This document shows positions 7,449 to 14,921 of a stretch of DNA of 38,177 nucleotides, piece after piece. Position numbers and translations under genes: made by a program. The stretch is from Candidatus Neomicrothrix sp. UBA7388 (GTDB lineage: Bacteria > Actinomycetota > Acidimicrobiia > Acidimicrobiales > Poriferisodalaceae), in assembly GCA_002470695.1 (NCBI GenBank), contig DKNM01000023.1, forward strand, positions 1 to 38,177. The letters are read 5' to 3'. The notes under the pieces are model-generated. The model was not told the DNA's origin. It was given only the letters and a program-made list of their open reading frames with translations, and made no database searches. Position 1 is the stretch's first letter. The number at the start of each line of letters is the position of its first letter.

Positions 7449-8042
7449 CTACTTCACCACGTAGACCGTGTACCAAGTCACAGCCCACGCCAGAGCTGCG
7501 AAATCCCAAAAGAAAACAGCGGCGCCAAGTGTGGTACTGCCTTGCTGTCCAACACTTCCACCAAGAGAACGTAGCCCCATCAAACCTAGGTAAAGGAGGC
7601 CGACAACGACAATTGCGAGCGAGAGGCCGGTGGTCGCAAATGCAAGATTTTGATATTCACCCGAGCCGATTTCAAGCTCCATACGGTTCATGCTGTACAT
7701 AACCATGTTGACGAAACCAAGACCAAGCACAAGGGTCGTAGCGATAGCAGTCCAAGTGTGAGCAGTGTCTCTGCGACGGCTAGCCCATAGGGCCCAATGA
7801 GCGGTTATTAGCGATGCCACCAAGGTCAACAGCGCATAATCGAACTGGGGGTTAGGGACAGCTAAACCATCAAGCCAGTCATGGCCAGGGTGTGGTCCGG
7901 ATGCGTGGCGTCGCGCCATATAAATGCCAAGAGCCCCCGCCATCATCATTGCGCAAATTGCCGAAGCGAATCCCGTCGCAACTAACTGAGTTCGAGGGCG
8001 TTGTGGTTGCCCGGAGGCCAGAGTTGGGGTGACGTCTGTCAT
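7449..8042 (-). CDS. Cytochrome c oxidase subunit III-like protein, diverged
   Basis: Membrane protein of 197 residues with five or six predicted helices. Its C-terminus (AVFFWDFAALAWAVTWYTVYVV) lines up with that of the genuine CtaE (GLYWHFVDIVWIVIFAVVYL), and an internal FATTGLSLAIVVVGLLYLG lines up with the CtaE segment YTLTGFHGVHVSLGIVM. The conserved His residues of that segment and of the WHFVD motif are replaced, and the acidic residue of the first helix (GSDCLLF in CtaE) is Ile or Ala. The start overlaps the stop of the subunit-I-like gene by one base (TAATG) and has a purine-rich GGAGGTGG upstream. The pairing suggests a partner of the neighbouring ligand-less subunit I. Confidence 0.72.
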   Translation of the reverse strand: MTDVTPTLASGQPQRPRTQLVATGFASAICAMMMAGALGIYMARRHASGPHPGHDWLDGLAVPNPQFDYALLTLVASLITAHWALWASRRRDTAHTWTAIATTLVLGLGFVNMVMYSMNRMELEIGSGEYQNLAFATTGLSLAIVVVGLLYLGLMGLRSLGGSVGQQGSTTLGAAVFFWDFAALAWAVTWYTVYVVK

Positions 8043-9718
8043 TAGACTCCCACCTCCTCTTCTTCAGGCACCTCAAGAAGTGGCGTGCCGGAGGTAAGCA
8101 CGGGGAGGTCCTCAGGCTCACCAAGAGGCGGCGGGGAGGACAACAGCCATTCCGGAGAAAGAGCAGACCACGGGTCATTTTCGGCTACGACGCCCTTTTT
8201 AAGAGCAACAGAAACGGTCAGGTTAAGAATCATCAAAGACACCGAAGCTAGAAGAACTACTACGCCTACGAGTCCTAACGAAGTAAATCCTTCCGCGCCA
8301 GAGTCATCAATCCACCCTGCATACATAGATGTAGCGTTCGGGTCAGCGTATACAAAGTCGGGTTGCTCGGTGAGGAGACCCGACAATGCCGGCCCGACAA
8401 ATGCAAGCAAAGCGCCTAGTGCTATTCCCAAGAAGCTAAGGAGACCTATCAATTCGTTCAACTGGCGGCCCCAAATCTTTGGCGACCACCAGTGCAGTGC
8501 TGCTAACAACCCTAAAAGGCCTGCGCCGTAAACCAAGACAGACTGCTGCCCAGTTACCCATGTCGTCATACGCATTTGCATGTTGCCATCGTTGCCCCTA
8601 CCAGCTATCTCTAGCCAATCAGCAGCAGCACCTATGAGACCACTCAGGGCACCGATTAACAACAAACCGCCGGCGCCAAGCGCCGCCACCAGTGCAGTCG
8701 TTATTTTTGGAAGTTTGCGATTTTGGATAACAGCTAGGCCTACGAGGCCTAACAAACCAACCGTTCCAAGACACGCACCGGCGTAGAGAGCAACTAACAC
8801 AACGCCTTCAAAGCCGTCAATGATATCGGCACCCTCACCTGTGACGGCAAAATTGGTCCAGGCACCAAAACCGAATAGCCCTACCAAACCAATCGTGAAG
8901 TACATAGCTAGCGGTTCAAACACGCGTCGTTTAGCGGCTGCCAACACAATTTCAGCTGCTACCCCTAGTGCTGGGACCACATAGATAAACATCTGAGGTG
9001 TCCGATGTATCCAATCAATTCGTTCCCATATCCCATAATTGCCAGCTAGGAAAACGCGCCCATAACGATGATCGATGTAGAGAATTGCGATCTGGCCGAG
9101 CAGGACCGGGAGGCTTACCGCCAACATCGAGGCTGAAACCAAACAAGACCACGCAAAAGGTGGCGTTTCATCCATATAAAGACCTGGGGACCGCATAGTC
9201 ATGACGGTTGAGGCGACACTGACAGCGCCAAGCAATAGCGCTATTACCAGGCCGCTTAGGGCAAGAAGGTGCAGATCGACGCCATTAGCCCAGCCTCCGT
9301 ATGGTCCACCATTCCCGAGATAAGCCCCTATAAGCACTAGCGCTGAAACGATCCAAGTCCAAAAAGATGCAGCAGCAGCACGAGGAAACGCTAGGTTCGC
9401 TGCACCAATTTGGAGAGGCACCATGTAGATAGCAAGCCCCAGGAAAGCCGGTATCAGGAAGAGGAGAGTTAAGGTCTCGCGCGACAAAGCGAAACCTTGC
9501 GCAAAGCTGTCCGCATCAAAGACGACAAAATCGGTGCCCGAGGTGAGATCTGCTCGCACCAGCAAATCAAGCGCTAAACCCAGTACCAGGAAAAAAAGTG
9601 AAGAAACTACAAAAAGCCGACCAATCCTTTTATGGTCGGCCGTTGTCAACAAACCGAACGGTGTCGGATCTTCCACGGGCACGCCGGGTGAATTTGAAGC
9701 GGTGGTGTTTTCGCTCAT
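8042..9718 (-). CDS. Heme-copper oxidase subunit I-like protein lacking all metal ligands
   Basis: Full-length (558 residues), uninterrupted homologue of subunit I with at least twelve hydrophobic segments, first gene of the oxidase operon. Homology to CtaD is clear in ADHKRIGRLF, YMVPLQIGAANLAFPR, GNGGPYGGW, MTMRSPGL and WWSPKIWGRQLNE. Aligned to CtaD, the ligand positions read: His92 to Ser79; His270, Glu272 and Tyr274 to Thr240, Gln242 and Phe244 (RTPQMF in place of GHPEVY); His319/320 to Asn289/Phe290; His405 and His407 to Gln391 and Ser393. It therefore should bind neither heme nor CuB and cannot reduce oxygen. The ATG has AGGA five bases upstream. It overlaps the III-like gene. A structural, assembly or regulatory role is inferred; I know of no described function. 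Confidence 0.88.
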   Translation of the reverse strand: MSENTTASNSPGVPVEDPTPFGLLTTADHKRIGRLFVVSSLFFLVLGLALDLLVRADLTSGTDFVVFDADSFAQGFALSRETLTLLFLIPAFLGLAIYMVPLQIGAANLAFPRAAAASFWTWIVSALVLIGAYLGNGGPYGGWANGVDLHLLALSGLVIALLLGAVSVASTVMTMRSPGLYMDETPPFAWSCLVSASMLAVSLPVLLGQIAILYIDHRYGRVFLAGNYGIWERIDWIHRTPQMFIYVVPALGVAAEIVLAAAKRRVFEPLAMYFTIGLVGLFGFGAWTNFAVTGEGADIIDGFEGVVLVALYAGACLGTVGLLGLVGLAVIQNRKLPKITTALVAALGAGGLLLIGALSGLIGAAADWLEIAGRGNDGNMQMRMTTWVTGQQSVLVYGAGLLGLLAALHWWSPKIWGRQLNELIGLLSFLGIALGALLAFVGPALSGLLTEQPDFVYADPNATSMYAGWIDDSGAEGFTSLGLVGVVVLLASVSLMILNLTVSVALKKGVVAENDPWSALSPEWLLSSPPPLGEPEDLPVLTSGTPLLEVPEEEEVGV

Positions 9719-9904
9719 CGTATCCTGCTGATTACTGCCTCGATAACTAGGGGGTCTCGCCTATGAGTAGGCAAGCTTTCTTGAAATGCACGGTAAAACC
9801 CGCGCAGGTGCTGAACGTGCACTTTACTCACCAGCTTGCCAGTCATGTAACTCGAAACCCGACTTCTCTGATGTCTTTTCGCGACTTATTTTTTTCACGA
9901 TTCA
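9719..9904. promoter_or_regulatory. Leader and probable promoter region of the oxidase operon
   Basis: Gene-free spacer between ctaB and the subunit-I-like gene, the only sizeable gap ahead of the operon on its strand. It contains a short hairpin (GCCTA, TGAG loop, TAGGC at 9759-9772) and an 8-bp inverted repeat (GGCAAGCT at 9770-9777, AGCTTGCC at 9833-9840). No convincing -35/-10 pair, riboswitch or terminator was recognised. AGGA near 9724 is the likely ribosome binding site. Confidence 0.4.
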
Positions 9905-10822
9905 TCAAGTACCCGTTCCATATGTCAACACGTCAATAGCGACGGCAATGAACAGCGCCCCTAAATAAACAATTGAATAGGTAAAAACTTTCATGGCCTG
10001 CGTTGCATTGGGCAAACGGAGCAAATTAACCGTACGCCACAGAAATACCAAACCTCCCAAAACAGCAACTGTCAAATAGATGAGATTCAAGTCAGCGACA
10101 AAGTGAAACCACAGAGATAACGCCAAAACGATGACTGTGTAAAGAATCATACTTTTTGCCGTACTGCGAATACTCACTACAACTGGCAACATGGGGACTT
10201 CGGCCGCTTCATAGTCTTCGGCGTACTTAATTGCTAACGCCCAGAAGTGGGGCGGGGTCCAAAAGAAAATGATTGCGAAGAGAATAACCGCGCTCAGTGA
10301 CAAAGATCCTTCAACTGCGGCCCAGCCAATGAGGGCAGGAGCTGCCCCCGCTGCCCCCCCTATAACTATGTTTTGCCTTGAGGTTCGCTTAAGCCACAGT
10401 GAATAAATGAAGACATAAAATGCGCAGGCTCCAACCGTCAAAAAAGCCGAAAGCAGATTGACCCAGATCGAGAACAAAAGAAAAGCAGCAATTTCTAAAG
10501 CAAATGCGAATATGAGAGCGGCTTTGGGAGACACCGCTCCGGTTACTAGCGGCCGACCCTGAGTTCGTTGCATCAACTGGTCGATATCCCTGTCAATGTA
10601 CATATTGAAGGCGTTTGCGCCCCCAGCACCCAGCGCGCCTCCAACTACGGTCAAGACCACGAGCGACAACCGAGGCATACCCCCCTTGGCAAGAACCATT
10701 GCTGGAACCGTCGTAATAAGAAGCAACTCGATAATGCGCGGCTTTGTAAGCATCACGAAAGCAGCAAGGGTCGCTGCGGCGCGCCTGCTACTAGTTTCGA
10801 TGGTCGTCGTGCTCTTTTCCAT
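9905..10822 (-). CDS. ctaB: Protoheme IX farnesyltransferase (heme O synthase)
   Basis: Polytopic membrane prenyltransferase that attaches a farnesyl group to heme b to make heme O, the precursor of heme A for CtaD. From the ATG used here (305 residues) the UbiA-family signature NxxxDxxxD is visible as Asn73, Asp77 and Asp81 in NMYIDRDID, and the second conserved region as KYAEDYEAAEVPMLPVV with WTPPHFWAL just before it. About eight or nine helices are present. A TTG 39 bases upstream in frame would add 13 residues; neither start has a strong ribosome binding site, so the choice rests on codon type. Divergent from ctaA and upstream of the oxidase operon on the same strand. Confidence 0.94.
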   Translation of the reverse strand: MEKSTTTIETSSRRAAATLAAFVMLTKPRIIELLLITTVPAMVLAKGGMPRLSLVVLTVVGGALGAGGANAFNMYIDRDIDQLMQRTQGRPLVTGAVSPKAALIFAFALEIAAFLLFSIWVNLLSAFLTVGACAFYVFIYSLWLKRTSRQNIVIGGAAGAAPALIGWAAVEGSLSLSAVILFAIIFFWTPPHFWALAIKYAEDYEAAEVPMLPVVVSIRSTAKSMILYTVIVLALSLWFHFVADLNLIYLTVAVLGGLVFLWRTVNLLRLPNATQAMKVFTYSIVYLGALFIAVAIDVLTYGTGT

Positions 10823-10912
10823 CGTGCGCCACGATACGTCCCCAAACGCCAGTTCACCCAACCGGACGACCGGATTAGCCGAGAATGTTATTTGGGCCGT
10901 AGGTTCTAGTGT
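10823..10912. promoter_or_regulatory. Divergent ctaB/ctaA intergenic region
   Basis: Ninety bases separating the two heme A synthesis genes and presumably holding both promoters. For ctaB a TAACAT lies on the minus strand (rc of 10885-10890) as a possible -10; for ctaA a TAGTGT abuts the GTG directly and is too close to act. No operator or hairpin was recognised. Confidence 0.35.
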
Positions 10913-11809
10913 GTGGAATTAGCGAAGTTCAACGCTCGGCAATACCACCTTTTGGCTCGGGTGGCTCTTTGGCTTCTTGCGTCAATAGTGGTTTCGGGCG
11001 CTGCTGTCCGCTTAACAGGAAGTGGTCTGGGGTGCAGCGACTGGCCGAATTGTGAACCGGGCCAATTGATTCCAGCCGCGGATATCCATGCATGGGTTGA
11101 ATTCGGGAACCGTTTGGTCACAGGCTTGGTTTCGGTAGCGGTGGTCTTGGCAGTTCTTGGATCACTGAGACGAGTCCCACGGAATTCCACACTAACGAAA
11201 TGGTCAATCGGCCTAGTGGTGGGCGTAATTGCACAAATAATTCTTGGCGCAATCACTGTTATGAGTCACTTGTCGCCACCCATAGTTATGGGCCATTTTC
11301 TTCTGTCTATGGTCCTTGTATGGAATGCAGTAGTTCTTGTGGCCCGGGCCGATCCCGTCAACCTCACCAGAGGAGCGGTCAGAGTCTCAAAGTCGATCAA
11401 GGCCCACGCTCAGCTCATAGCGGCTTTCACCATGGTCGTTATTTTCACCGGGACAGTAGTTACAGCCTCAGGGCCTCATGGCGGAGACGAGCATGTTGAG
11501 CGCTTAAATTTTTCGTTTCCCGAGGTAGCTCGAATTCATGGCGCAGCGGTAATTGTCCTGGTCGTTTTAACTTCGTCGCTCATGTTTCGAGTCAGACGAA
11601 CCAACGCAGATGGATTCCGACGGCGAGTACTGATTTTGCTTGTCATTACTCTGTCGCAAGCAGCGATCGGATACACCCAGTACTTCACTAAATTGCCAGT
11701 TCTTCTGGTCGCCTTTCACATTGCAGGCGCTACATTGCTGTGGATTGCGACTGTTCGACTTCTGCTTAGTTCTCAGACGAGATTTCCCAAAGCTGGCTTA
11801 CATGAGTGA
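10913..11809 (+). CDS. ctaA: Heme A synthase
   Basis: Membrane enzyme oxidising the C8 methyl of heme O to make heme A. The GTG start gives 298 residues with eight helices in two four-helix halves, as in the family. Near the start comes [19 protein letters not shown], with the redox Cys pair (Cys41, Cys47) of the CtaA type with extracytoplasmic cysteines. His128 (VMGHFLLSM), His209 (RIHGAAV) and His269 (AFHIAGA) match conserved heme-ligand positions. At the first-half ligand motif this protein has EFGNR (Glu63, Asn66) where the Bacillus-type enzyme has E..HR. It is divergent from ctaB, and its end overlaps clpS by eight bases. Confidence 0.92.
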   Translation: MELAKFNARQYHLLARVALWLLASIVVSGAAVRLTGSGLGCSDWPNCEPGQLIPAADIHAWVEFGNRLVTGLVSVAVVLAVLGSLRRVPRNSTLTKWSIGLVVGVIAQIILGAITVMSHLSPPIVMGHFLLSMVLVWNAVVLVARADPVNLTRGAVRVSKSIKAHAQLIAAFTMVVIFTGTVVTASGPHGGDEHVERLNFSFPEVARIHGAAVIVLVVLTSSLMFRVRRTNADGFRRRVLILLVITLSQAAIGYTQYFTKLPVLLVAFHIAGATLLWIATVRLLLSSQTRFPKAGLHE

Positions 11810-12131
11810 GGACCGCGCTCGACACTCAATTTACGCTCAAATTGAGAGCGCACCCTCAGTTACCGATGAACAAGAGTTTGATTCTCTCACCGACGAGGAC
11901 ACGCCTTGGGTTGTCTTAGTCTGGAATGATCCAATAAATCTCATGAGCTACGTGGTATTTGTTCTTCAAAAACTGTTTGGGTACAGCGAAGAAAAAGCTA
12001 CTGAATTGATGCTCGATGTGCATCATAAGGGCCGGGCCGTGGTTTCAAATGGGACTCGTGATGAGGCTGAAGTTGATGTCTCCAAACTTCACGAATATGG
12101 CCTGTGGGCAACAATGCAAAAGGATTTTTAA
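11802..12131 (+). CDS. clpS: ATP-dependent Clp protease adaptor ClpS
   Basis: Adaptor that delivers N-end-rule substrates to the ClpC/ClpA-ClpP protease. The 109-residue protein from the ATG overlapping the ctaA stop is the right size; upstream starts in the same frame lie deep inside ctaA. An acidic, flexible N-terminal 40 residues precede the folded domain: [21 protein letters not shown], with Asn-Asp-Pro in the substrate pocket, then [22 protein letters not shown] and the closing [12 protein letters not shown]. It is followed one base later by a DUF2017 gene, the usual actinobacterial arrangement. Confidence 0.95.
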   Translation: MSEDRARHSIYAQIESAPSVTDEQEFDSLTDEDTPWVVLVWNDPINLMSYVVFVLQKLFGYSEEKATELMLDVHHKGRAVVSNGTRDEAEVDVSKLHEYGLWATMQKDF

Positions 12132-12132
12132 G

Positions 12133-12615
12133 GTGTTTTTCAAACACCGGTTTCGGTCGAAAAGGAACGGCGTGATCGAGATAGATATCTCCGGTGAGGA
12201 ACGAGAATTACTTAAAAACCTAATTGCGCAACTTCGTGAACTCGTCTTATCCACCTCCTCTGAGGGCCCATTGGATCCGTCTATACGACGGCTCTTTCCC
12301 GCTGCTCACGCTGAGAACCAAGAACTTGAGCGTGAGTATCAAAAGACAATGCGAGACCAATTACTTGAGAAGCGTTTGTCTAATCTCGACAGAGTTGAGC
12401 AGTCCTTGTTCGATAAAGAACTAGAACCCGAAGCACTTAGTGCCTGGATCACAATTATCAATGATCTACGCCTGGTGCTGGGCACGCATTTAGACGTAAG
12501 TGAAGAAGAAGAACTGTCTCTGGCTGATCCGAATAGCCCCGATCACCAGCAACGAGCTATTTATCATTACTTGAGCCATCTTCTTGGCGAACTAGTTGAT
12601 GTTGCAAGTATCTGA
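12133..12615 (+). CDS. DUF2017 family protein (clpS-linked, function unknown)
   Basis: Cytosolic protein of 160 residues from a GTG immediately after the clpS stop; an earlier in-frame ATG would overlap clpS by over 100 bases. Visible features are a basic start (FKHRFRSKRNG), an early amphipathic helix (EERELLKNLIAQLRELV), DPSIRRLFPAAHAENQELEREY, and a C-terminal helical half ending with AIYHYLSHLLGELVDV. This layout and the position behind clpS match the DUF2017 family of Actinobacteria. Its role is unknown; the neighbourhood hints at a link with ClpS or proteolysis (inference). Confidence 0.8.
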   Translation: MFFKHRFRSKRNGVIEIDISGEERELLKNLIAQLRELVLSTSSEGPLDPSIRRLFPAAHAENQELEREYQKTMRDQLLEKRLSNLDRVEQSLFDKELEPEALSAWITIINDLRLVLGTHLDVSEEEELSLADPNSPDHQQRAIYHYLSHLLGELVDVASI

Positions 12616-12674
12616 GACGTAGCTTCTAGGAATTGGAGGTTTCCTGCGGTCAGGGCTCTAGTCTGGGCCTGCTG

Positions 12675-12750
12675 GCCCCCATCGTCTAGCGGCCTAGGAC
12701 ACCGGCCTTTCACGCCGGCAGCACGGGTTCGAATCCCGTTGGGGGTGCCA
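12675..12750 (+). tRNA. tRNA-Glu (anticodon TTC)
   Basis: Complete cloverleaf of 76 bases including an encoded CCA. The acceptor stem GCCCCCA pairs with TGGGGGT (with a terminal G-T pair), the anticodon stem is CCGGC/GCCGG around loop CTTTCAC, giving TTC, and the T-arm is ACGGG/CCCGT around TTCGAAT. It lies between the DUF2017 gene and the convergent histidine kinase gene. Confidence 0.96.
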
Positions 12751-12777
12751 ATAGTTCTGAACATAGCAATTCAATTA

Positions 12778-14127
12778 TTACGTTTGTCTAACTTCGGGGA
12801 ATACGAGTTCGATTGTCGTACCGACTCTCTCTTCGTCAACGATGCGTGCCCTACCCCCGAAAGTGTCGGCAACGTGACGCACAATCGAGAGACCAAGCCC
12901 TGAACCCGGCAACGACCTTGCTTCCTCAGTTCGGTAAAATCTTTCGAAAACCCGCTCTCGTTCATTCATAGGAATTCCAGGCCCGTCATCTCGAACAATA
13001 ACCGCTCCGCTGAGAACAGCGACCCGGACTTTTGAGTCCGGCGGGCTCCACTTCACTGCATTATCAATCATGTTTGAAACCGCTCGCTCTGCAAGCGCCG
13101 GTGATACAAGGATTTGGCTCGAGTCTGCAGTCAGCTCAATTTCAATGGCTGTGCGGCGCCGATGTCGTTGAACAACTGCGTCCACTAATTCGTCTAGCTG
13201 TATCTGGGCAACTTCGTCGATCTGGTGCCTGTCGGTAGCCAAATCAACCATTTCTGCGACAAGGCCAGTAAGTTCATCTAATTCGAAGAGGACATCATCG
13301 ATAGCTTCGGATCTCTCACCTTCGGGCGACAATTCATTTCGTTGTATGAACTCAAGGTTCGTTCGAAGACTTGTCAAGGGAGTGCGAAGTTCATGACTGG
13401 CATCTGCCACTAATCGACGTTGCTGTTCTTGAGCCCGACTTAACGCACTGAGCATTTCATTGAAGCTAGATGCAAGTTTGCCAAACTCATCAGTTCGGTC
13501 AACGGAGATAGGTTGGTCAATATCTTGGGTGACCGCAACCTTGGTTGCTGCCTCTTGAAGTCGCCTTACTGGTCTCACGACGCGACCTGCCACAAGAAAA
13601 CCAGTTAACCCTGCAGCTCCAACCCCAATAAAAAATATCTGAAGACTCACAGCCCAAAGAGCAGCCATCTGGCTGTCAACTTCATCCATAGGCCGAGCAA
13701 TCATGACGGCGCGACCGGTGGCTCGAAGGGGCAAAGTGAGAACTCGCATTCGGTAGCCATCGAACTCAGACGTTTCTATGGAATAGCCGACATGTCTCCG
13801 AGCAACGGCGAGATCACGGCGACCAATCGGGAGTGGATCCACGTTGCTGGCCCATATACGACCTCGTACATCAAAGATTTGCAATAGAACATCATCAGGC
13901 GTGTACTTCCCAAATATGCGACTCAACTCTTGTACGCGAATGAAATCTTGCGACCCAGTTACCTTTTCACCTATCTGAGCAGCCGTGCTTCCGCGCAAAC
14001 GCAGCTGCTCGTCCAAACTCTCGATCGCCTTAGCTCGAGCGAAATATAAAAAGGTGCCAGCAACACCTGCGACCGCTATCGCCACCACCCCTGCGACGAG
14101 CAGTGCAACCCGGGTCCGGAAGCTCAT
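12778..14127 (-). CDS. Two-component sensor histidine kinase (MprB-like)
   Basis: Membrane-bound sensor kinase of 449 residues that should autophosphorylate and pass phosphate to the response regulator encoded just upstream. Domains in order: a membrane helix (about 7-29), an extracytoplasmic sensing region (30-155), a second helix (about 158-182), HAMP (183-235), the dimerisation domain with phospho-acceptor His245 (DASHELRTPLTSLRTN), and the ATPase domain with N-box Asn352/Asn356 (NMIDNAVKWSP), G1 (DDGPGIP, 380-386), F-box (FERFYR) and G2 (GSGLGLSIV). It overlaps the regulator gene by ATGA. The order and motif set recall mycobacterial MprA/MprB, an envelope-stress system, but the signal here cannot be read from the sequence. 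Confidence 0.92.
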   Translation of the reverse strand: MSFRTRVALLVAGVVAIAVAGVAGTFLYFARAKAIESLDEQLRLRGSTAAQIGEKVTGSQDFIRVQELSRIFGKYTPDDVLLQIFDVRGRIWASNVDPLPIGRRDLAVARRHVGYSIETSEFDGYRMRVLTLPLRATGRAVMIARPMDEVDSQMAALWAVSLQIFFIGVGAAGLTGFLVAGRVVRPVRRLQEAATKVAVTQDIDQPISVDRTDEFGKLASSFNEMLSALSRAQEQQRRLVADASHELRTPLTSLRTNLEFIQRNELSPEGERSEAIDDVLFELDELTGLVAEMVDLATDRHQIDEVAQIQLDELVDAVVQRHRRRTAIEIELTADSSQILVSPALAERAVSNMIDNAVKWSPPDSKVRVAVLSGAVIVRDDGPGIPMNERERVFERFYRTEEARSLPGSGLGLSIVRHVADTFGGRARIVDEERVGTTIELVFPEVRQT

Positions 14128-14831
14128 TGTTGGCGAAGGACGTAACCGACGCCCCTGACGGTTCTGATTAATCTCTCTCGCTTACCCAGCTCGGTCTTCT
14201 TGCGAAGATACCCAATATAAACTTCCAAACTATTAGAAGCCAAAGCCGAGTCGTACCCCCAGACAGAGTCATATATCTGATCCCTAGTGAGGACCTGATT
14301 CGGGTGCTCAAGAAATAATTCAAGGAGCTCAAACTCCGTCCGAGTGAGGTCCAACAAGTCATCTCCCCGAAAAGCTTGCCGAGCTTGCCTGTCGACGCGT
14401 AGATCTTCAAAGCAGAGAATGGAGTGGTCAGGTACTTTGCCCTGTTTGCTACTTCGACGCAAGAGAGCCCTTATCCGAGCTAGTAACTCATCGAGCGCAA
14501 ACGGTTTCGCCAAATAGTCGTCAGCCCCAGCGTCTAAACCCACAACTCGATGTTCTGTCTCTTGACGAGCAGTCAACAACAGAATCGGAAGTTCCGATCC
14601 CTGCGAGCGCAAATGTCTACAAACTTCAATCCCACTCAGATTCGGCATCGTTATGTCGAGCACTAAAATGTCGGCTTTTTTTACTATGCGGAGCGCGTCA
14701 AAACCGTCAGCGCCGCTAACCACCTCATAACCCTCTGCGTTTAGAGCCCGCTCTAAAGCAAGACGTATTCTTTTGTCGTCATCAACGACAGCAACCACAG
14801 CACTAATTTCGGTGACGCGAGATTCAGACAT
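14124..14831 (-). CDS. Two-component response regulator, OmpR/PhoB family (MprA-like)
   Basis: DNA-binding regulator of 235 residues. The receiver domain (about 11-125) has the acidic pocket Asp17-Asp19, phospho-acceptor Asp59 (ILVLDITMP), Thr87 (LLTAR) and Lys109 (YLAKPF). The C-terminal winged helix (about 140-233) has LTRTEFELLELFLEHPNQVLTRDQIYDSVWG and ends VIGYLRKK-type residues followed by RTVRGVGYVL, typical of OmpR/PhoB. It is transcribed ahead of the kinase gene and divergently from a secreted beta-propeller lipoprotein, an obvious candidate target. Confidence 0.94.
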   Translation of the reverse strand: MSESRVTEISAVVAVVDDDKRIRLALERALNAEGYEVVSGADGFDALRIVKKADILVLDITMPNLSGIEVCRHLRSQGSELPILLLTARQETEHRVVGLDAGADDYLAKPFALDELLARIRALLRRSSKQGKVPDHSILCFEDLRVDRQARQAFRGDDLLDLTRTEFELLELFLEHPNQVLTRDQIYDSVWGYDSALASNSLEVYIGYLRKKTELGKRERLIRTVRGVGYVLRQQ

Positions 14832-14921
14832 TAAATGAAGGTGTACTTCCCAAACATGAACGTTCGATAAGAATTGAAGCCGCCCAAAACAACTAGATCA
14901 CGCAATAAGATCTTTTGATCC
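14832..14921. promoter_or_regulatory. Divergent promoter region between the two-component genes and a lipoprotein gene
   Basis: Ninety bases holding presumably both promoters. It contains a small dyad GAAG-GTGTA-CTTC near 14838-14850 and an imperfect palindromic stretch around AAGATCTT just before the lipoprotein start. No known regulator box was recognised with confidence. Confidence 0.35.

Noticed and set aside
12567..12764. Open frame on the minus strand containing GTPNGIRTRAAGVKG
   Set aside because: Another translated-tRNA artefact, covering tRNA-Glu.
13901..13914. 14-base repeat GTGTACTTCCCAAA, also at 14841-14854 near the two-component genes
   Set aside because: The first copy encodes part of the kinase sensing region. 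Repeats of this length are expected by chance, and no regulatory box is matched.
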